Below, one piece after another: positions 1 to 10,306 of a DNA stretch of 52,343 nt. Source of the stretch: Betaproteobacteria bacterium (lineage in GTDB: Bacteria; Pseudomonadota; Gammaproteobacteria; Burkholderiales; Burkholderiaceae_E); the NCBI GenBank assembly GCA_016868375.1, contig VGHA01000011.1, forward strand, positions 1 through 52,343, given 5' to 3'. A model generated the notes under the pieces. It saw only the letters and a list, made by a program, of their open reading frames with translations, ran no database searches and was not told where the DNA came from. Every line of letters starts with the position of its first letter. Position 1 is the stretch's first letter. The translations under genes and the position numbers were made by a program.

Positions 1-56
1 TGCAGACCGACGCCCACCGTGCGGACAAGTTCGCGAATCGTGCGCTGCCGCATCAT
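1..56 (-). CDS. lpxC: UDP-3-O-acyl-N-acetylglucosamine deacetylase, N-terminal fragment
   Basis: Only the first 18 codons and part of the next lie in the window. They read MMRQRTIRELVRTVGVGL, which matches the start of LpxC (E. coli MIKQRTLKRIVQATGVGL). LpxC is the zinc-dependent deacetylase that commits precursors to lipid A synthesis at the inner face of the cytoplasmic membrane. The gene follows the peroxiredoxin gene by 23 bases on the same strand, the order usual in Burkholderiales after ftsZ. The ATG at 56 fits the family start best; a second ATG lies at 53. No strong ribosome binding site is visible. Partial because of the window edge. Confidence 0.85.
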   Translation of the reverse strand, partial: MMRQRTIRELVRTVGVGL

Positions 57-79
57 GGGTTCGCCGGTCTGGGGACGGA

Positions 80-583
80 TCAGAGCTTGGCGAGCATCGC
101 CTCGGCGCTCGAAGCCTCGTACTTGCCCGGTGCTTCGATGTTGAGCTGACGCACGACGCCGTCATCAATCACCATGGAGAAACGCTGCAGGCGCAGCCCC
201 ATGCCGCGGGCGGTGAGGTCGAGCTCGAGGCCAAGCTTCTTCGTGAATTCAGCGCTGCCATCAGCCATCATGCGCACTTTACCGGCGGCTTTCTGATCAC
301 GCGCCCAGGCACCCATCACGAAGGCGTCATTGACCGATACGCACCAGACTTCGGAAATGTCTTTGGCTTTCAATGCGTCGAAATGCTTGACGTAGCTGGG
401 TACATGCTGCGCCGAGCAGGTGGGTGTAAACGCGCCGGGCAAACCGAACACCGCAATTTTTTTGCCGCCAACGAGATCGGCGACCTTAAACGCGTTGGGG
501 CCGACCGAGCAACCATTGCCCTCGACCTCGATGAATTCAAACAGTGTGGCATCCGGCACTCGATCGCCGACCTGGATCGTCAT
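80..583 (-). CDS. Peroxiredoxin of the Prx5/AhpE-like type
   Basis: A 167-residue thiol peroxidase that reduces hydrogen peroxide and organic hydroperoxides in the cytoplasm. The peroxidatic site PGAFTPTCS is present with Cys56; Cys25 and Cys81 are the other cysteines and either could resolve the sulfenate, or glutathione or thioredoxin may do so as in other Prx5 proteins. The length is full for the family. The ATG at 583 was chosen because CAGGAG lies 8-13 bases upstream and the protein then begins MTIQVGDRVPDA, as homologues do; an upstream start at 643 would add an unrelated 20 residues. It sits between ftsZ and lpxC. A possible -10 lies at 621-626. Confidence 0.93.
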   Translation of the reverse strand: MTIQVGDRVPDATLFEFIEVEGNGCSVGPNAFKVADLVGGKKIAVFGLPGAFTPTCSAQHVPSYVKHFDALKAKDISEVWCVSVNDAFVMGAWARDQKAAGKVRMMADGSAEFTKKLGLELDLTARGMGLRLQRFSMVIDDGVVRQLNIEAPGKYEASSAEAMLAKL

Positions 584-620
584 GGTGAGGGCTCCTGAAA
601 GGGAAGTTAAAGGGAAGCGG

Positions 621-626
621 ATTCTA
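621..626 (-). promoter_or_regulatory. Possible -10 element for the peroxiredoxin gene
   Basis: On the minus strand TAGAAT (five of six bases of the sigma-70 -10) lies 38 bases upstream of the peroxiredoxin start. No good -35 is found at 16-18 bases, so this is a weak candidate. Confidence 0.25.
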
Positions 627-693
627 ACCGCTCGCGGACACACAAGCCCTGAATGGCCACGCGTCGCACAGGCCCGAACGGCGACGGGACCAC

Positions 694-760
694 CGGGCAG
701 CGGGGAGACATCCGCTGCCCGATGGGCTGCCGGCGGGCAGCGGGAGAGGTCCGCTACCCG
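694..760 (-). repeat. Tandem pair of GC-rich stem-loops downstream of ftsZ
   Basis: Two near-copies of one hairpin stand 40 bases apart in the 210-base gap between ftsZ and the peroxiredoxin gene. The first has a perfect 10-bp stem (694-703 with 712-721, CGGGCAGCGG/CCGCTGCCCG); the second has the same left arm (734-743) and a right arm (751-760) with one mismatch. Between them 726-731 (GCTGCC) can pair with 736-741 (GGCAGC), which would compete with the second hairpin. There is no T run, so they are not textbook intrinsic terminators. They may separate ftsZ from the genes after it or stabilise the 3' end of the ftsZ message. The rest of the gap holds nothing else I recognise except the possible -10. 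Confidence 0.7.
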
Positions 761-793
761 GGGCGATCGTCGCAGGTCGAAAGAGGCGCGGCC

Positions 794-1957
794 TCAGTCC
801 GCCTGTTTGCGCAGAAACGCCGGGATATCAAACCGCTCGACGCCGCTTTCCTCGAGCGCCTGAACCTGCGCTGCGGCACTGGTGCGCGGATTACGCCACA
901 CCGTGGGCTGATCGAAACGATCGTAGCCGCCCGTAGCGTCGGCGATCGGCGCATTATCGGTGCCAGTGCGAAGCGATGTCTGCGGCACCAGAACCGGGCG
1001 GGACGCCCGCTTGCCGATACCGGTGGCCACCACGGTCACACGCAGGTTGTCGGCCATGTTCTCGTCAAACACGGTGCCGTGAATGATCGTGGCGTCCTCA
1101 GCGCAGAAGGCCTTGATGGTGTTGATCACCTCATTGGTTTCCTTCAGCTTCAGGCTGCGGTTGGCGGTGATGTTGACGATCACACCGCGCGCGCCCTGAA
1201 GATCGACGCCATCGAGCAGCGGCGAGGCAACGGCCTGCTCGGCGGCGATTCGAGCACGGTCCAGGCCGCCCGCTTCGCCGATACCCATCATCGCCTTGCC
1301 CTGCTCGCCCATCACGGTGCGCACGTCAGCAAAGTCGACGTTCACCAGACCCGGCACATTGATGATTTCAGCGATGCCGGCCACCGCGTTGTGGAGCACA
1401 TCATCGGCGCGCTTGAATGCGTCCTCGAGGCTCGCGTCCTCGTCCATCACGTCGAAGAGCTTCTGGTTGAGCACCACGATCAGCGAATCGACGTGCTCGA
1501 CCAGCTGCTCGATGCCCGACTCTGCGATCTGCATTTTGCGACCGCCTTCGAAATCGAACGGCTTGGTGACCACGCCCACCGTCAGCACGCCCAGCTCTTT
1601 GGCGATCTCGGCCACCACAGGCGAGGCGCCGGTACCGGTGCCCTTGCCCATGCCTGCCGTGAGAAACACCATATGGGCGCCCGCCAGCGCCGCATGAATT
1701 TCGTCGCGCATCGCCTCAGCCGCTGCGCGCCCGGCCTCTGGACGTGCGCCTGCGCCCAGCCCATTGCCACCGAGCTGAATCGTATGGCTGGCCAGCGAGC
1801 GGGCCAGCGCCTGGCGATCGGTGTTGAGCGAGATGAAATCAACGCCCTGAACACCACGCCCAACCATGTGGTTGACGGCATTGCCGCCCGCCCCGCCGAT
1901 ACCGATCACCTTGATGACGGCGCCTTCGACTTCCTCTTCGATCATTTCAAACGACAT
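794..1957 (-). CDS. ftsZ: Cell division GTPase FtsZ
   Basis: A 387-residue tubulin homologue that polymerises into the cytokinetic Z ring. The N-terminal GTPase domain starts with GIGGAGGNAV (about residues 19-28). The C-terminal peptide ends DIPAFLRKQAD, the site bound by FtsA, ZipA and MinC. The tubulin signature reads AGMGKGTGTGASP at residues 101-113, where Lys105 replaces the central glycine found at this place in practically all bacterial FtsZ (E. coli Gly106); the codon is AAG, two changes from GGG. The remaining catalytic segments, including NVDFADVRTVM in the T7 region, look intact. The start ATG has AAGGAG at 1964-1969, and the TAA stop of ftsA overlaps that site, leaving a 10-base gap. 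Confidence 0.98.
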   Translation of the reverse strand: MSFEMIEEEVEGAVIKVIGIGGAGGNAVNHMVGRGVQGVDFISLNTDRQALARSLASHTIQLGGNGLGAGARPEAGRAAAEAMRDEIHAALAGAHMVFLTAGMGKGTGTGASPVVAEIAKELGVLTVGVVTKPFDFEGGRKMQIAESGIEQLVEHVDSLIVVLNQKLFDVMDEDASLEDAFKRADDVLHNAVAGIAEIINVPGLVNVDFADVRTVMGEQGKAMMGIGEAGGLDRARIAAEQAVASPLLDGVDLQGARGVIVNITANRSLKLKETNEVINTIKAFCAEDATIIHGTVFDENMADNLRVTVVATGIGKRASRPVLVPQTSLRTGTDNAPIADATGGYDRFDQPTVWRNPRTSAAAQVQALEESGVERFDIPAFLRKQAD

Positions 1958-1967
1958 CGCGGTCTCC

Positions 1968-3200
1968 TTAAAAATTACCCGTGAACCAGTCCTTCATGCG
2001 GCGCAGAGTCTCCGTAAAGGATCCCGACTGCTCCGCAACCTTTCTGCCCCTCAACCTCTGCAGCCTCGCCTCTTCAAGCAGCCCGACCGCTGTCGCGTAG
2101 CGCGGCGAACGCACGACGTCGGCGAGCCCTCCCGAATACACCGGCCGGCCCACGCGGACCGGCTTCAAGAAAATGTCCTCCGCCAGCTCGGCGACGCCAG
2201 GTAACTCGGCGCTGCCTCCGGTCAGTACGATTCCCGAGGACACCAGCTCCTCGTAGCCCGACTCGCGGATCACCTGATGCACCAGCGAGAAGAGCTCTTC
2301 GACGCGGGGCTCGATCACGGCGGCAAGCGCCTGACGCGACAGGGTTCGCGGCCCGCGATCGCCCAGACCAGGCACTTCGATGCGCTCGGCGGCGTCCACC
2401 AGCGCCTGCTTGGCGATGCCGAAACGCAGTTTGATTTCCTCGGCATCTTGGGTCGGCGTTCGAAGCGCCATCGCGATGTCGTTGGTGATCTGATCGCCTG
2501 CGATGGGAATGACTGCGGTGTGGCGAATCGCGCCCGCGGTGAAAATCGCGATATCGGTGGTGCCGCCGCCAATGTCCACCAGCACGGCACCCAACTCTTT
2601 TTCGTCCTGCGACAGCACCGATACCGATGAAGCAAGCGGCTGGAGGATCAGGTCCTGAACCTCGAGCCCGCAGCGGCGCACGCATTTGACGATGTTCTGC
2701 GCAGCCGACACTGCACCGGTCACGATGTGAACCTTGACTTCGAGCCGAACGCCACTCATGCCGATCGGCTCGCGGATATCCTCCTGGCCGTCGATGATGA
2801 ATTCCTGCGGCAGCACGTGAAGGATTTGCTGGTCAGTCGGAATATTCACCGCCTTCGCGGTTTCAATCACGCGAGCCATATCGGCCTCGCTCACCTCTTT
2901 GTCCTTGATCGCCACCATGCCGCTTGAATTGAAGCTGCGGATATGGCTTCCCGCGATACCGGTGTACACCGTGCGGATCTTGCAGTCGGCCATCAGCTCG
3001 GCCTCTTCGAGCGCGCGCTGGATCGATGCAACGGTGCTCTCGATATTGACCACCACGCCTTTCTTCAGGCCCCGAGCCTCGTGCTGTCCGAGCCCCACCA
3101 CCTCGTAGTGGCCGCCCGTGTGCATCTGCGCGACGATCGCCACCACTTTGGAGGTGCCGATGTCGAGCCCGACGATCAGATCTTTCGCGTCCCTGCTCAT
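1968..3200 (-). CDS. ftsA: Cell division actin-like protein FtsA
   Basis: A 410-residue actin/Hsp70-fold ATPase that tethers FtsZ filaments to the membrane and activates the division machinery. The N-terminal phosphate-binding segment LIVGLDIGTSK is at about residues 8-18 and the second nucleotide segment VLVDIGGGTTD is in the middle of the protein. The last residues RMKDWFTGNF form the amphipathic membrane-targeting helix. The ATG at 3200 was chosen over the upstream in-frame start at 3299, which would lie inside ftsQ and add 33 unrelated residues. It follows ftsQ by 22 bases, and its stop codon overlaps the ribosome binding site of ftsZ, so ftsA and ftsZ are probably translated together. 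Confidence 0.97.
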   Translation of the reverse strand: MSRDAKDLIVGLDIGTSKVVAIVAQMHTGGHYEVVGLGQHEARGLKKGVVVNIESTVASIQRALEEAELMADCKIRTVYTGIAGSHIRSFNSSGMVAIKDKEVSEADMARVIETAKAVNIPTDQQILHVLPQEFIIDGQEDIREPIGMSGVRLEVKVHIVTGAVSAAQNIVKCVRRCGLEVQDLILQPLASSVSVLSQDEKELGAVLVDIGGGTTDIAIFTAGAIRHTAVIPIAGDQITNDIAMALRTPTQDAEEIKLRFGIAKQALVDAAERIEVPGLGDRGPRTLSRQALAAVIEPRVEELFSLVHQVIRESGYEELVSSGIVLTGGSAELPGVAELAEDIFLKPVRVGRPVYSGGLADVVRSPRYATAVGLLEEARLQRLRGRKVAEQSGSFTETLRRMKDWFTGNF

Positions 3201-3222
3201 CGCCTTGTCCTGAAAATTCTGT

Positions 3223-4017
3223 TCATGGCCGTTTGGTGTTGCCGGAGGAGGTTGAATCGCGCGCTGGATCGCCGCCGAGCGCCACCGGTCGCAGCGCAAA
3301 GCCGTTCGGATACCGCAGGTCGATGGTCATTACGCGCTGATTGAGTCGTTCGGCCACTTTCGGGTAGACCTCGGCCCACAGCGCAAGGCGCTCCCGCACG
3401 GGCACGCCCTGGTCGCGCCCCAGCAGCAACTGCGAGCCATCGACCAGCCTTGCAGTCCACGCCTGGCGCGGCGACAGCTCAAGTTCAGCGGGGGCAAGAC
3501 CCAGAGGCTTGAGCGCATCGATCAGTTCAAGCCAGCGCTCCATGACCAGCTTTTCCGTGCCTGCAGGTCCCGACAACCGGGGCAGCGAACGGTCCTCCTC
3601 GGCCTCGTCGAGATTGGCCGCAAACGACTCACCGTGGGTGTTCATCAGCCCCTCGCCGTTCCAGATCGCGAACGCGCGATGCTCTTCCAGCGTCACGTGC
3701 AGCGAATCGGGCCAGACCCGGCGCACGGTTGCGCGCCGTACCCAGGGAACGGTCTCGAAGGCCGACCGAACCTCCTGCAGGTCGATCGCAAAAAAATTCC
3801 CTCCCACCCTGTCGCCGACCACCGAGCGAAGCACCGGCTCATGCACGTAGCGAAGCGGATGCCCTGGCTCGGCCTCGACCCGGATATGCTGGATGGCGAA
3901 CATCGGCCGCTGCGACAGCCACCAGAGCGATGACGCAAGAAGCGCGGCCAGCGCGGCCGCGAACAGCGCGTTGGCCACTGAATTCAACAGTCGCGTGTCG
4001 TGCCAGGCAGTACTCAT
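3223..4017 (-). CDS. ftsQ: Cell division protein FtsQ
   Basis: A 264-residue bitopic inner-membrane protein that with FtsL and FtsB links early and late division proteins. A transmembrane segment (about residues 15-36, [20 protein letters not shown]) is followed by the POTRA domain opening with [10 protein letters not shown] and then the beta domain. The start ATG overlaps the ddl stop in an ATGA arrangement, so translation is likely coupled. The longer frame starting at 4239 lies within ddl and was rejected. Sequence identity is low in this family, so the call rests on topology, POTRA motif and position between ddl and ftsA. Confidence 0.95.
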   Translation of the reverse strand: MSTAWHDTRLLNSVANALFAAALAALLASSLWWLSQRPMFAIQHIRVEAEPGHPLRYVHEPVLRSVVGDRVGGNFFAIDLQEVRSAFETVPWVRRATVRRVWPDSLHVTLEEHRAFAIWNGEGLMNTHGESFAANLDEAEEDRSLPRLSGPAGTEKLVMERWLELIDALKPLGLAPAELELSPRQAWTARLVDGSQLLLGRDQGVPVRERLALWAEVYPKVAERLNQRVMTIDLRYPNGFALRPVALGGDPARDSTSSGNTKRP

Positions 4018-5027
4018 GATGCGGATGCTCCCTGGTTCGGGTCCTGCGCTGGACGTGCCGGCGAGATCTTCAATGAGGCCGAGCCGATCAGACTCAGGCA
4101 CAGATCCTCGTAAGACAGGCCCGCCTCGCGCGCTGCCATCGGCACCAGCGAGTGGCCGGTCATGCCTGGCGAGGTATTGACTTCGAGCAGCCAGGGCTTC
4201 GAATCGGCGCGGGCGAGCATCAGGTCTACCCGCCCCCAACCTTCACAACCGATAGCGCGATAGGCCGCAAGCGACAGCTCAGCCACCTCACGGGCCACCT
4301 CGGGCGGGAGCGGCGCAGGGCACAGGTAGCGCGTATCGTCGCCGAAGTATTTGTTCTGGTAATCGTAGTTGCCAGAGGGCGCTCGAATCTCGATCACAGG
4401 CAGCGCGCGCGCGGCAGCACCTGACCCCAGGATCGCAACAGTCAGTTCAGCCCCGTCGATAAACCGCTCGATGATCACCTCACTGTCGTACTGGCGAGCC
4501 TGGGCAAAGGCCGCCTCGAGCGAAGACAGCGAATCGGCGCGCGCAAAGCCGAGGCTGGAGCCCTCACGACTGGGCTTGACCGCAAGCGGCAGCCCCAGTT
4601 CATTGATCGCGCGGCGCGCGCCCTCAAGGTCGGAAGCCCGGCGAAAAGCCGGTGTCGGCAGACCCCGCGCCAGCCAGATGTCTTTGGTACAGGTCTTGTC
4701 CATCGCCATGGCCGATGCCAGCACGCCCGAGCCGGTGTACAGAATTCGCAGCAGCTCGAGCGCTCCCTGAACACTGCCGTCTTCGCCAAACCGGCCATGG
4801 AGCGCAATGAATGCGCGATCGAACCCTTCGCGGCGCAGATCGCCGAGGTCGCGCTGAGACGGATCAAACGCATGCGCATCGACGCCGCGGCTGCGAAGCG
4901 CCTCGAGCACGCCGGTTCCCGACATGAGCGATACCTCGCGTTCAGCCGACGCGCCGCCCAGCAATACCGCAACGCGCCCAAGCGTCCGGGGATCGGGGAG
5001 CATCGGGGAGGTGCGCAGATCAGGCAT
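4014..5027 (-). CDS. ddl: D-alanine--D-alanine ligase
   Basis: A 337-residue cytoplasmic ATP-grasp enzyme that joins two D-alanines for the pentapeptide stem of peptidoglycan. Visible features are the N-terminal [16 protein letters not shown] segment, the ATP-binding stretch with [12 protein letters not shown], and the metal-binding end [17 protein letters not shown]. The ATG at 5027 was chosen because CCGGAGG lies just upstream at good spacing; this start overlaps the murC stop by 8 bases. An in-frame ATG at 5003 is an alternative. The gene sits between murC and ftsQ as in most proteobacterial dcw clusters. Confidence 0.97.
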   Translation of the reverse strand: MPDLRTSPMLPDPRTLGRVAVLLGGASAEREVSLMSGTGVLEALRSRGVDAHAFDPSQRDLGDLRREGFDRAFIALHGRFGEDGSVQGALELLRILYTGSGVLASAMAMDKTCTKDIWLARGLPTPAFRRASDLEGARRAINELGLPLAVKPSREGSSLGFARADSLSSLEAAFAQARQYDSEVIIERFIDGAELTVAILGSGAAARALPVIEIRAPSGNYDYQNKYFGDDTRYLCPAPLPPEVAREVAELSLAAYRAIGCEGWGRVDLMLARADSKPWLLEVNTSPGMTGHSLVPMAAREAGLSYEDLCLSLIGSASLKISPARPAQDPNQGASAS

Positions 5028-6435
5028 GGGCGCCTCCGGAGCCGGGCTGGGCGAGCTCTCGAACCGCAGCGGCCACCTGGCCAATTGAGCCTGCTCCCAT
5101 CGTCAGCACGACATCGCCATCGCGCACACAAGCGAGGATGGCGCGCGGCATCTCGGCAATTTTTTCAACGAACACGGGCTCGACCCGGCCTGCCACCCGA
5201 ACCGCACGCGCAAGCGAGCGAGCATCGGCGGCGACAATCGCCGCTTCCCCGGCTGCATACACCTCGGCAAGCAGTAGCGCGTCAACCGTGCAGAGCACCT
5301 GCACAAAATCTTCAAACAGATCACGCGTGCGCGTGTAGCGATGCGGTTGAAATGCGAGCACCAGCCGGCGGCCGGGAAAGGCGCCGCGCGCTGCGGCGAT
5401 CGTGGCGTGCATTTCAGCAGGGTGGTGACCGTAGTCATCAATCAGCGTAAAGCGTCCAACGCCAGTGGGGACTGCGACCTCGCCATGGCGCTGGAAGCGC
5501 CGGCCAACGCCGCGGAATTCGGCCAATGCGGCAACGATCGCCTCGTCGGCCACACCGAGTTCATCAGCCACCGCGATCGCCGCCAGCGCATTGCGCACGT
5601 TGTGGGCGCCCGGAAGATTCAGCACGATCGGCAGTGGCGCGCTGTCTTCGCGCAGCACGGTAAAGCGCATGGTGGGGCCATCAGCGACCACGTCGACCGC
5701 TCGAAACTGAGCGCCCTCCACCAGTCCATAGCTCAGCACTGGCTTTGAAACGAAAGGCAGGATTTCGCGTACCTGCTGATCGTCAATACAAAGAACCGCC
5801 GCGCCATAGAACGGCAGCCTGTGGGTGAACTCGACGAACGCCTGTTTGAGCCTCGCCAGATCATGGCCATAGGTGTCCATGTGGTCGGCATCAATGTTGG
5901 TGATCACGGCGATCATCGGCGACAGGTTCAGAAACGAGCCGTCAGACTCATCGGCTTCCACCACAATGGTGTCACCCGCACCCAGACGCGCATTGGCCCC
6001 TGCGCTGTTCAGAAGGCCGCCGATCACAAAGGTTGGATCGAGCCCGCCGCGCGCCAGCACCGACGCGATCAGACTGGTGGTGGTGGTCTTGCCGTGCGTA
6101 CCCGCCACGGCAATACCCTGCTTGAGCTTCATCAGTTCGGCAAGCATCAACGCGCGCGGAACCACCGGAATGCGCTGGTTGCGTGCCGCAATGACCTCCG
6201 GATTATCCCCACGCACCGCCGACGACACGACCACGCAGTCAGCGCCGCTTACGTTGGCCACCTGGTGGCCAACGATTACTTCGGCGCCAAGTGAGCCGAG
6301 GCGGCGCGTGACGGCGGACTCAGACAGATCAGAGCCACTGATTTGATAGCCAAGCGTGAGCAGCACCTCGGCGATGCCACTCATGCCGGCGCCGCCGATG
6401 CCGACGAAATGGATTCGCTTGACCTTGTGCTTCAT
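5020..6435 (-). CDS. murC: UDP-N-acetylmuramate--L-alanine ligase
   Basis: A 471-residue Mur ligase that adds L-alanine to UDP-MurNAc in the cytoplasm. The N-terminal Rossmann motif [15 protein letters not shown] (residues 9-23) and the ATP-binding loop GTHGKTTTT (112-120) are typical of MurC. The start ATG overlaps the murG stop as ATGA. The upstream in-frame start at 6465 would fall inside murG and was not used. Its stop overlaps the ddl start by 8 bases. Confidence 0.98.
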   Translation of the reverse strand: MKHKVKRIHFVGIGGAGMSGIAEVLLTLGYQISGSDLSESAVTRRLGSLGAEVIVGHQVANVSGADCVVVSSAVRGDNPEVIAARNQRIPVVPRALMLAELMKLKQGIAVAGTHGKTTTTSLIASVLARGGLDPTFVIGGLLNSAGANARLGAGDTIVVEADESDGSFLNLSPMIAVITNIDADHMDTYGHDLARLKQAFVEFTHRLPFYGAAVLCIDDQQVREILPFVSKPVLSYGLVEGAQFRAVDVVADGPTMRFTVLREDSAPLPIVLNLPGAHNVRNALAAIAVADELGVADEAIVAALAEFRGVGRRFQRHGEVAVPTGVGRFTLIDDYGHHPAEMHATIAAARGAFPGRRLVLAFQPHRYTRTRDLFEDFVQVLCTVDALLLAEVYAAGEAAIVAADARSLARAVRVAGRVEPVFVEKIAEMPRAILACVRDGDVVLTMGAGSIGQVAAAVRELAQPGSGGAHA

Positions 6436-7508
6436 GCGGCAGCCCCTGCGGCAAGCGCTTCGCACATATCGGCAACATCGGCGGCGGCGCTGGGCCGCGC
6501 CAGCGCGCGCGCGCGCGCTGCCTGGTCGGCGAGCGCCCCGCGATGGACCACGCCCAGCAATTCGCCCAGACGCTCCGGCGTCAGTTCTGACTGCGGGATC
6601 AGCGTTGCTGCGCCCTGTTCCGACAGGAAACGTGCGTTTCCGGTCTGGTGATCATCGACCGCATGCGGGAACGGAACCAGCACGCTGGCAACGCCCACCG
6701 CTGCAAGTTCAGCGATGGTCATGGCGCCCGCCCGGCAGATCACCAGATCGGCCTGCGCCAGCGCGGCGGCCATGTCATCGATGAACGGCCTGACTTCGGC
6801 GGCAACGCCCAGTTCAAGGTAGCGCTGCGAGACGCTGTCCGCGTGGGCACGCCCAGCCTGATGCATGACGATCGGTCGGGTCTGAGGTTGCAACAGGGCA
6901 AGGGCTTTCGGCACGACGTCGTTGAGCGCCTGGGCACCCAGGCTGCCGCCCACGATCAGCAACCGAATGGGGCCGGTACGCGCGCGATAACGCTCGGCGG
7001 GCGGCGCGCTGTGCGCCAGGTCGATCCGGACCGGGTTACCGGTACAGGTTGCGCCGGGCAGCGTCCCGGGAAACGCCTCGAGCACGCGATCAGCCAGTCG
7101 CGCGAGCAGCCGGTTCGTGAGGCCGGCGACCGAATTCTGTTCATGAACTACCAGCCGATAACCGAACAGCGCGGCCATCAATCCACCTGGGAAGGCCACG
7201 TAGCCCCCCATGCCGAGCACCACTGACGGCCGTGTGCGCCTGAGCGCGGCAAGGCTCTGCCAGCAGGCGCGCGCGAGCCGAAGGGGCATCGCGAGCGCGG
7301 TGAGCAGGCCTTTGCCGCGCAGGCCGCCGATCTGAACCGGCTCGATGGCGATACCGTGACGCGGTACCAGCGTTGCCTCCATTCCATTCGGATTACCGAG
7401 CCAGACCACGTTCCAGGCGCGTTCGCGCATGACCGCAGCCACCGCCAGGCCTGGCATCACATGGCCGCCGGTGCCCCCCGCCATCACCAGAAGCGTGCGG
7501 CCGCTCAT
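6432..7508 (-). CDS. murG: Undecaprenyldiphospho-muramoylpentapeptide beta-N-acetylglucosaminyltransferase
   Basis: A 358-residue GT-B glycosyltransferase that adds GlcNAc to lipid I to give lipid II at the inner face of the membrane. The glycine-rich N-terminal loop [15 protein letters not shown] (about residues 10-24) and the central [11 protein letters not shown] segment of the UDP-GlcNAc domain are present. The start ATG overlaps the ftsW stop as ATGA. Full length for the family. Confidence 0.98.
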   Translation of the reverse strand: MSGRTLLVMAGGTGGHVMPGLAVAAVMRERAWNVVWLGNPNGMEATLVPRHGIAIEPVQIGGLRGKGLLTALAMPLRLARACWQSLAALRRTRPSVVLGMGGYVAFPGGLMAALFGYRLVVHEQNSVAGLTNRLLARLADRVLEAFPGTLPGATCTGNPVRIDLAHSAPPAERYRARTGPIRLLIVGGSLGAQALNDVVPKALALLQPQTRPIVMHQAGRAHADSVSQRYLELGVAAEVRPFIDDMAAALAQADLVICRAGAMTIAELAAVGVASVLVPFPHAVDDHQTGNARFLSEQGAATLIPQSELTPERLGELLGVVHRGALADQAARARALARPSAAADVADMCEALAAGAAA

Positions 7509-8710
7509 TTGGCGCCTCGCATCAGCATCCGGTTCTCGAAGTCGACCCGCAGCAGGATCGCCACCGCGATGCTGTTGGCGAGAATGCCGCTGCCGCCGTA
7601 GCTCATGAGCGGAAGCGTCAGGCCCTTGGTTGGCAGTAACCCCACATTGACGCCCATGTTGATGAACGCCTGCAATCCGAGCCAGAGCCCGATTCCCTGA
7701 GCGACCAGGCCCGCGTAGGTTCGGTCAAGCCGAATCGCCAGCCGCCCGATTTCAAAGGCGCGCCGCGTCAACCAGAAAAACATCAGCACGATCGCAAGCA
7801 CCGCGACCAGGCCCAGTTCCTCACCGATGACCGCGAGCAGAAAATCGGTGTGGGCCTCCGGCAGGTAATGAAGTTTTTCGACCGAGCCCCCCAGACCCAC
7901 ACCGAACAACTCACCCCGACCAAAGGCGATCAGCGAATGCGATAACTGATAGCCCTTGCCCAGCGCGTTCTGTGCGCTGAAAGGATCAAGGTAGGCAAAG
8001 ATCCGGTCGCGTCGCCAGGGCGAGAGCATGATCAGCGCGCCGAAGGTTACGACGCCAACGCCGACCAGGCCCGTGAACAGCCGGCCGCTGACGCCGCCCA
8101 GAAACAGCACGCCGCCCGCCACCACCGCGATCACCATGAATGCGCCCATGTCAGGCTCAAGCAGCAGCAGAAGCCCCACCGCGGCCACCGCGGCCCCGAT
8201 GGGCAGCGCACCCTTGGCAAAACTCAGGATCACATCCTGTTTGCGTACGGTGTAGTCAGCCGCATACAGGATGACAAAGATCTTCATGAGCTCGGAGGGC
8301 TGCAGGTTGAGCACATAAAGCGAGAGCCAGCGCCGCGCGCCGTAGACCACTTTTCCGACACCGGGGATCAGCACGATGACGAGCAGAATCAGCCCGAACA
8401 GGAACAACCATTTCGACCAGCGTTGCCATTCGCGCATCGGCACGGTAAAGGCAAGGATGGCAAAGGCGATGCCCACGGCCATCGCAAACAGATGTCGAAC
8501 CAGGAAGTGCCAGGGCTTGTAATTTGCAAAGCGTGGCGCATCGGGTAGCGCAATCGAAGCCGAATACACCATCACGGCACCGATCGCCATCAGGATGCCG
8601 GCAACCCAGATCACCGCGGTATCGACGCTTCCAAGCGGCGCAGCAGGTTGGGCGCGGCCGGTGACCGAGCCGATGCCTGCACGCATCCGTCCGAGGGTTT
8701 GGCTCAGCAT
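7505..8710 (-). CDS. ftsW: Lipid II polymerase FtsW (SEDS family)
   Basis: A 401-residue polytopic membrane protein, the septal peptidoglycan glycosyltransferase that works with FtsI. Many hydrophobic segments begin at about residue 30 ([20 protein letters not shown]). The family signature near the C terminus, [19 protein letters not shown], is intact. An extra N-terminal stretch of about 27 residues precedes the first membrane segment, as in other Burkholderiales. The start overlaps the murD stop by 7 bases. It could only be confused with RodA, but the dcw position settles it. Confidence 0.97.
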   Translation of the reverse strand: MLSQTLGRMRAGIGSVTGRAQPAAPLGSVDTAVIWVAGILMAIGAVMVYSASIALPDAPRFANYKPWHFLVRHLFAMAVGIAFAILAFTVPMREWQRWSKWLFLFGLILLVIVLIPGVGKVVYGARRWLSLYVLNLQPSELMKIFVILYAADYTVRKQDVILSFAKGALPIGAAVAAVGLLLLLEPDMGAFMVIAVVAGGVLFLGGVSGRLFTGLVGVGVVTFGALIMLSPWRRDRIFAYLDPFSAQNALGKGYQLSHSLIAFGRGELFGVGLGGSVEKLHYLPEAHTDFLLAVIGEELGLVAVLAIVLMFFWLTRRAFEIGRLAIRLDRTYAGLVAQGIGLWLGLQAFINMGVNVGLLPTKGLTLPLMSYGGSGILANSIAVAILLRVDFENRMLMRGAK

Positions 8711-10296
8711 GCGAGCTCCAGTGGCTGGCCGGCCTCAAGCGCCCGATCACGCACCGCACGCCGGAATGACTGACCGCGGTCGGCGTAATCGCGGAACATG
8801 TCAAAGCTTGCGCATGCCGGCGACAGCAGCACCGTTCCGTTGGGCTGGGCCAGTTCGGCGGCCCGGGCCACCGCATGCGTCAGATCACTGCAATGTTCAA
8901 AGGCAACGGCCTCCGCTGCGAGCGCCTCGGCAATGGTCTGCGCATCACGACCAATGAGCACGGCTCGCGCGCTGCGCCGAGCCAGCGCGCGCGCCAACGG
9001 CGCAAAGTCCTGTCCCTTGCCTACGCCGCCTGCGATCAACACGCAACCGGGCGCCATAGCATCGAGCGCAGCAACCGTTGCGCCAACATTGGTGCCCTTG
9101 CTGTCGTTGACGAAGATCACGCCATTGACGGTGGCCACCTGCTCGCAGCGGTGCTCACCGGGATCGAAATCGCGAATCGCGCGCAGCATCGGAGCCAGCG
9201 GCAGGCCGATGGCTGTGCCCAGTGCCAACGCTGCCATCGTGTTGGACTGGTTGTGACGACCCACCAGCGGCAGCGCCTCAGCGGGCATCAGCTTGCGAAT
9301 CACGGTGGCGCTATCCGCATCGCGCGTGCGGCCGGGCAAGGGATCATCGGCCTCCGCAGCGGCAAGCCAGACAAGCCCACCATCGTGGACGATGCCGAAA
9401 TCGCCCGCCAACCTGGGAGCGTCCAGCCCAAAGCTTGAGCTTCGCCGCACGGGCAGCAAGTCGGCCTGCTGCCGTCGACCGGCGCGAGTGGCGGGCGCAC
9501 GCCCCAGCGCAGGTGCAGGCCGCGGCACCGTCGCGGGATCATCACGGTTGAACACCGCCCAGGCATTGGCGCCATGAATCCGGCGTTTTGCCTCGCCGTA
9601 GTGCGCCAGATCGCTATGCCAGTCGAGATGATCCTCGGTGAGATTAAGCACTGCGGCAGCGTCGGGCTCAAAGCCCTGCGCGAGCGCAAGCTGAAAGCTC
9701 GACAGCTCGAGCACCCAGATATCGGGCAGCGTTTCGGTGTTGAGGGCATCGGTCAGCGCTGCGAGCACCGCCGGGCCGATATTGCCCGCTGCCCGGACCT
9801 TGCGGCCCGTGGCCCCGAACAGATGCGCGGCCAGTGCAGTGGTGGTGGTTTTTCCATTGGTGCCGGTGATGGCCACCACACGTGGCCGATAACCGGTTTC
9901 GGACAACATCGCGAGCGCCTGCACGAACAGATCGAGCTCACCGACCACGGTGATGCCGCGTTCGCGGGCCAGCGCGTAAAAGGCTGCCGACTCGCCGATT
10001 TCAATCGAAAGGCCCGGGCTCCACGCGACCAGATCAACGCCATCGAGCCAGCTTGGGTCGAACCCGCCCCCCAGGTACGGAACCTCGCCGAGCGCATCCC
10101 TTAGCGCGGCAAGCCTGGGCAGCGCGGTGCCATCGGGACAGCGCGTATCGGCCAGCCGTACCCGCGCGCCACGTAACGCGGCCCAGCGCGCCATGGCTTC
10201 GCCCGACTCACCCAGACCGAGCACCAGCACGGTGCGATCAGCCAGGTCGAAGAGCTGCAGTTGGGCGGGTTCGTGGTCGGCGACTGGCGGGCTCAC
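8704..10296 (-). CDS. murD: UDP-N-acetylmuramoyl-L-alanine--D-glutamate ligase
   Basis: A 530-residue Mur ligase that adds D-glutamate to the nucleotide precursor. The N-terminal Rossmann segment [10 protein letters not shown] (residues 23-32) and the ATP loop GTNGKTTTT (145-153) are clear. It is longer than the roughly 440 residues of E. coli MurD, mainly from an Arg/Ala/Pro-rich insert in the central domain at about residues 255-300. The start is GTG at 10296; the two nearby ATGs at 10301 and 10304 run straight into a stop. AGGA lies about 8 bases before the GTG. The gap to mraY is 10 bases. Confidence 0.96.
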   Translation of the reverse strand: MSPPVADHEPAQLQLFDLADRTVLVLGLGESGEAMARWAALRGARVRLADTRCPDGTALPRLAALRDALGEVPYLGGGFDPSWLDGVDLVAWSPGLSIEIGESAAFYALARERGITVVGELDLFVQALAMLSETGYRPRVVAITGTNGKTTTTALAAHLFGATGRKVRAAGNIGPAVLAALTDALNTETLPDIWVLELSSFQLALAQGFEPDAAAVLNLTEDHLDWHSDLAHYGEAKRRIHGANAWAVFNRDDPATVPRPAPALGRAPATRAGRRQQADLLPVRRSSSFGLDAPRLAGDFGIVHDGGLVWLAAAEADDPLPGRTRDADSATVIRKLMPAEALPLVGRHNQSNTMAALALGTAIGLPLAPMLRAIRDFDPGEHRCEQVATVNGVIFVNDSKGTNVGATVAALDAMAPGCVLIAGGVGKGQDFAPLARALARRSARAVLIGRDAQTIAEALAAEAVAFEHCSDLTHAVARAAELAQPNGTVLLSPACASFDMFRDYADRGQSFRRAVRDRALEAGQPLELAC

Positions 10297-10306
10297 AGCA
10301 TCATTC

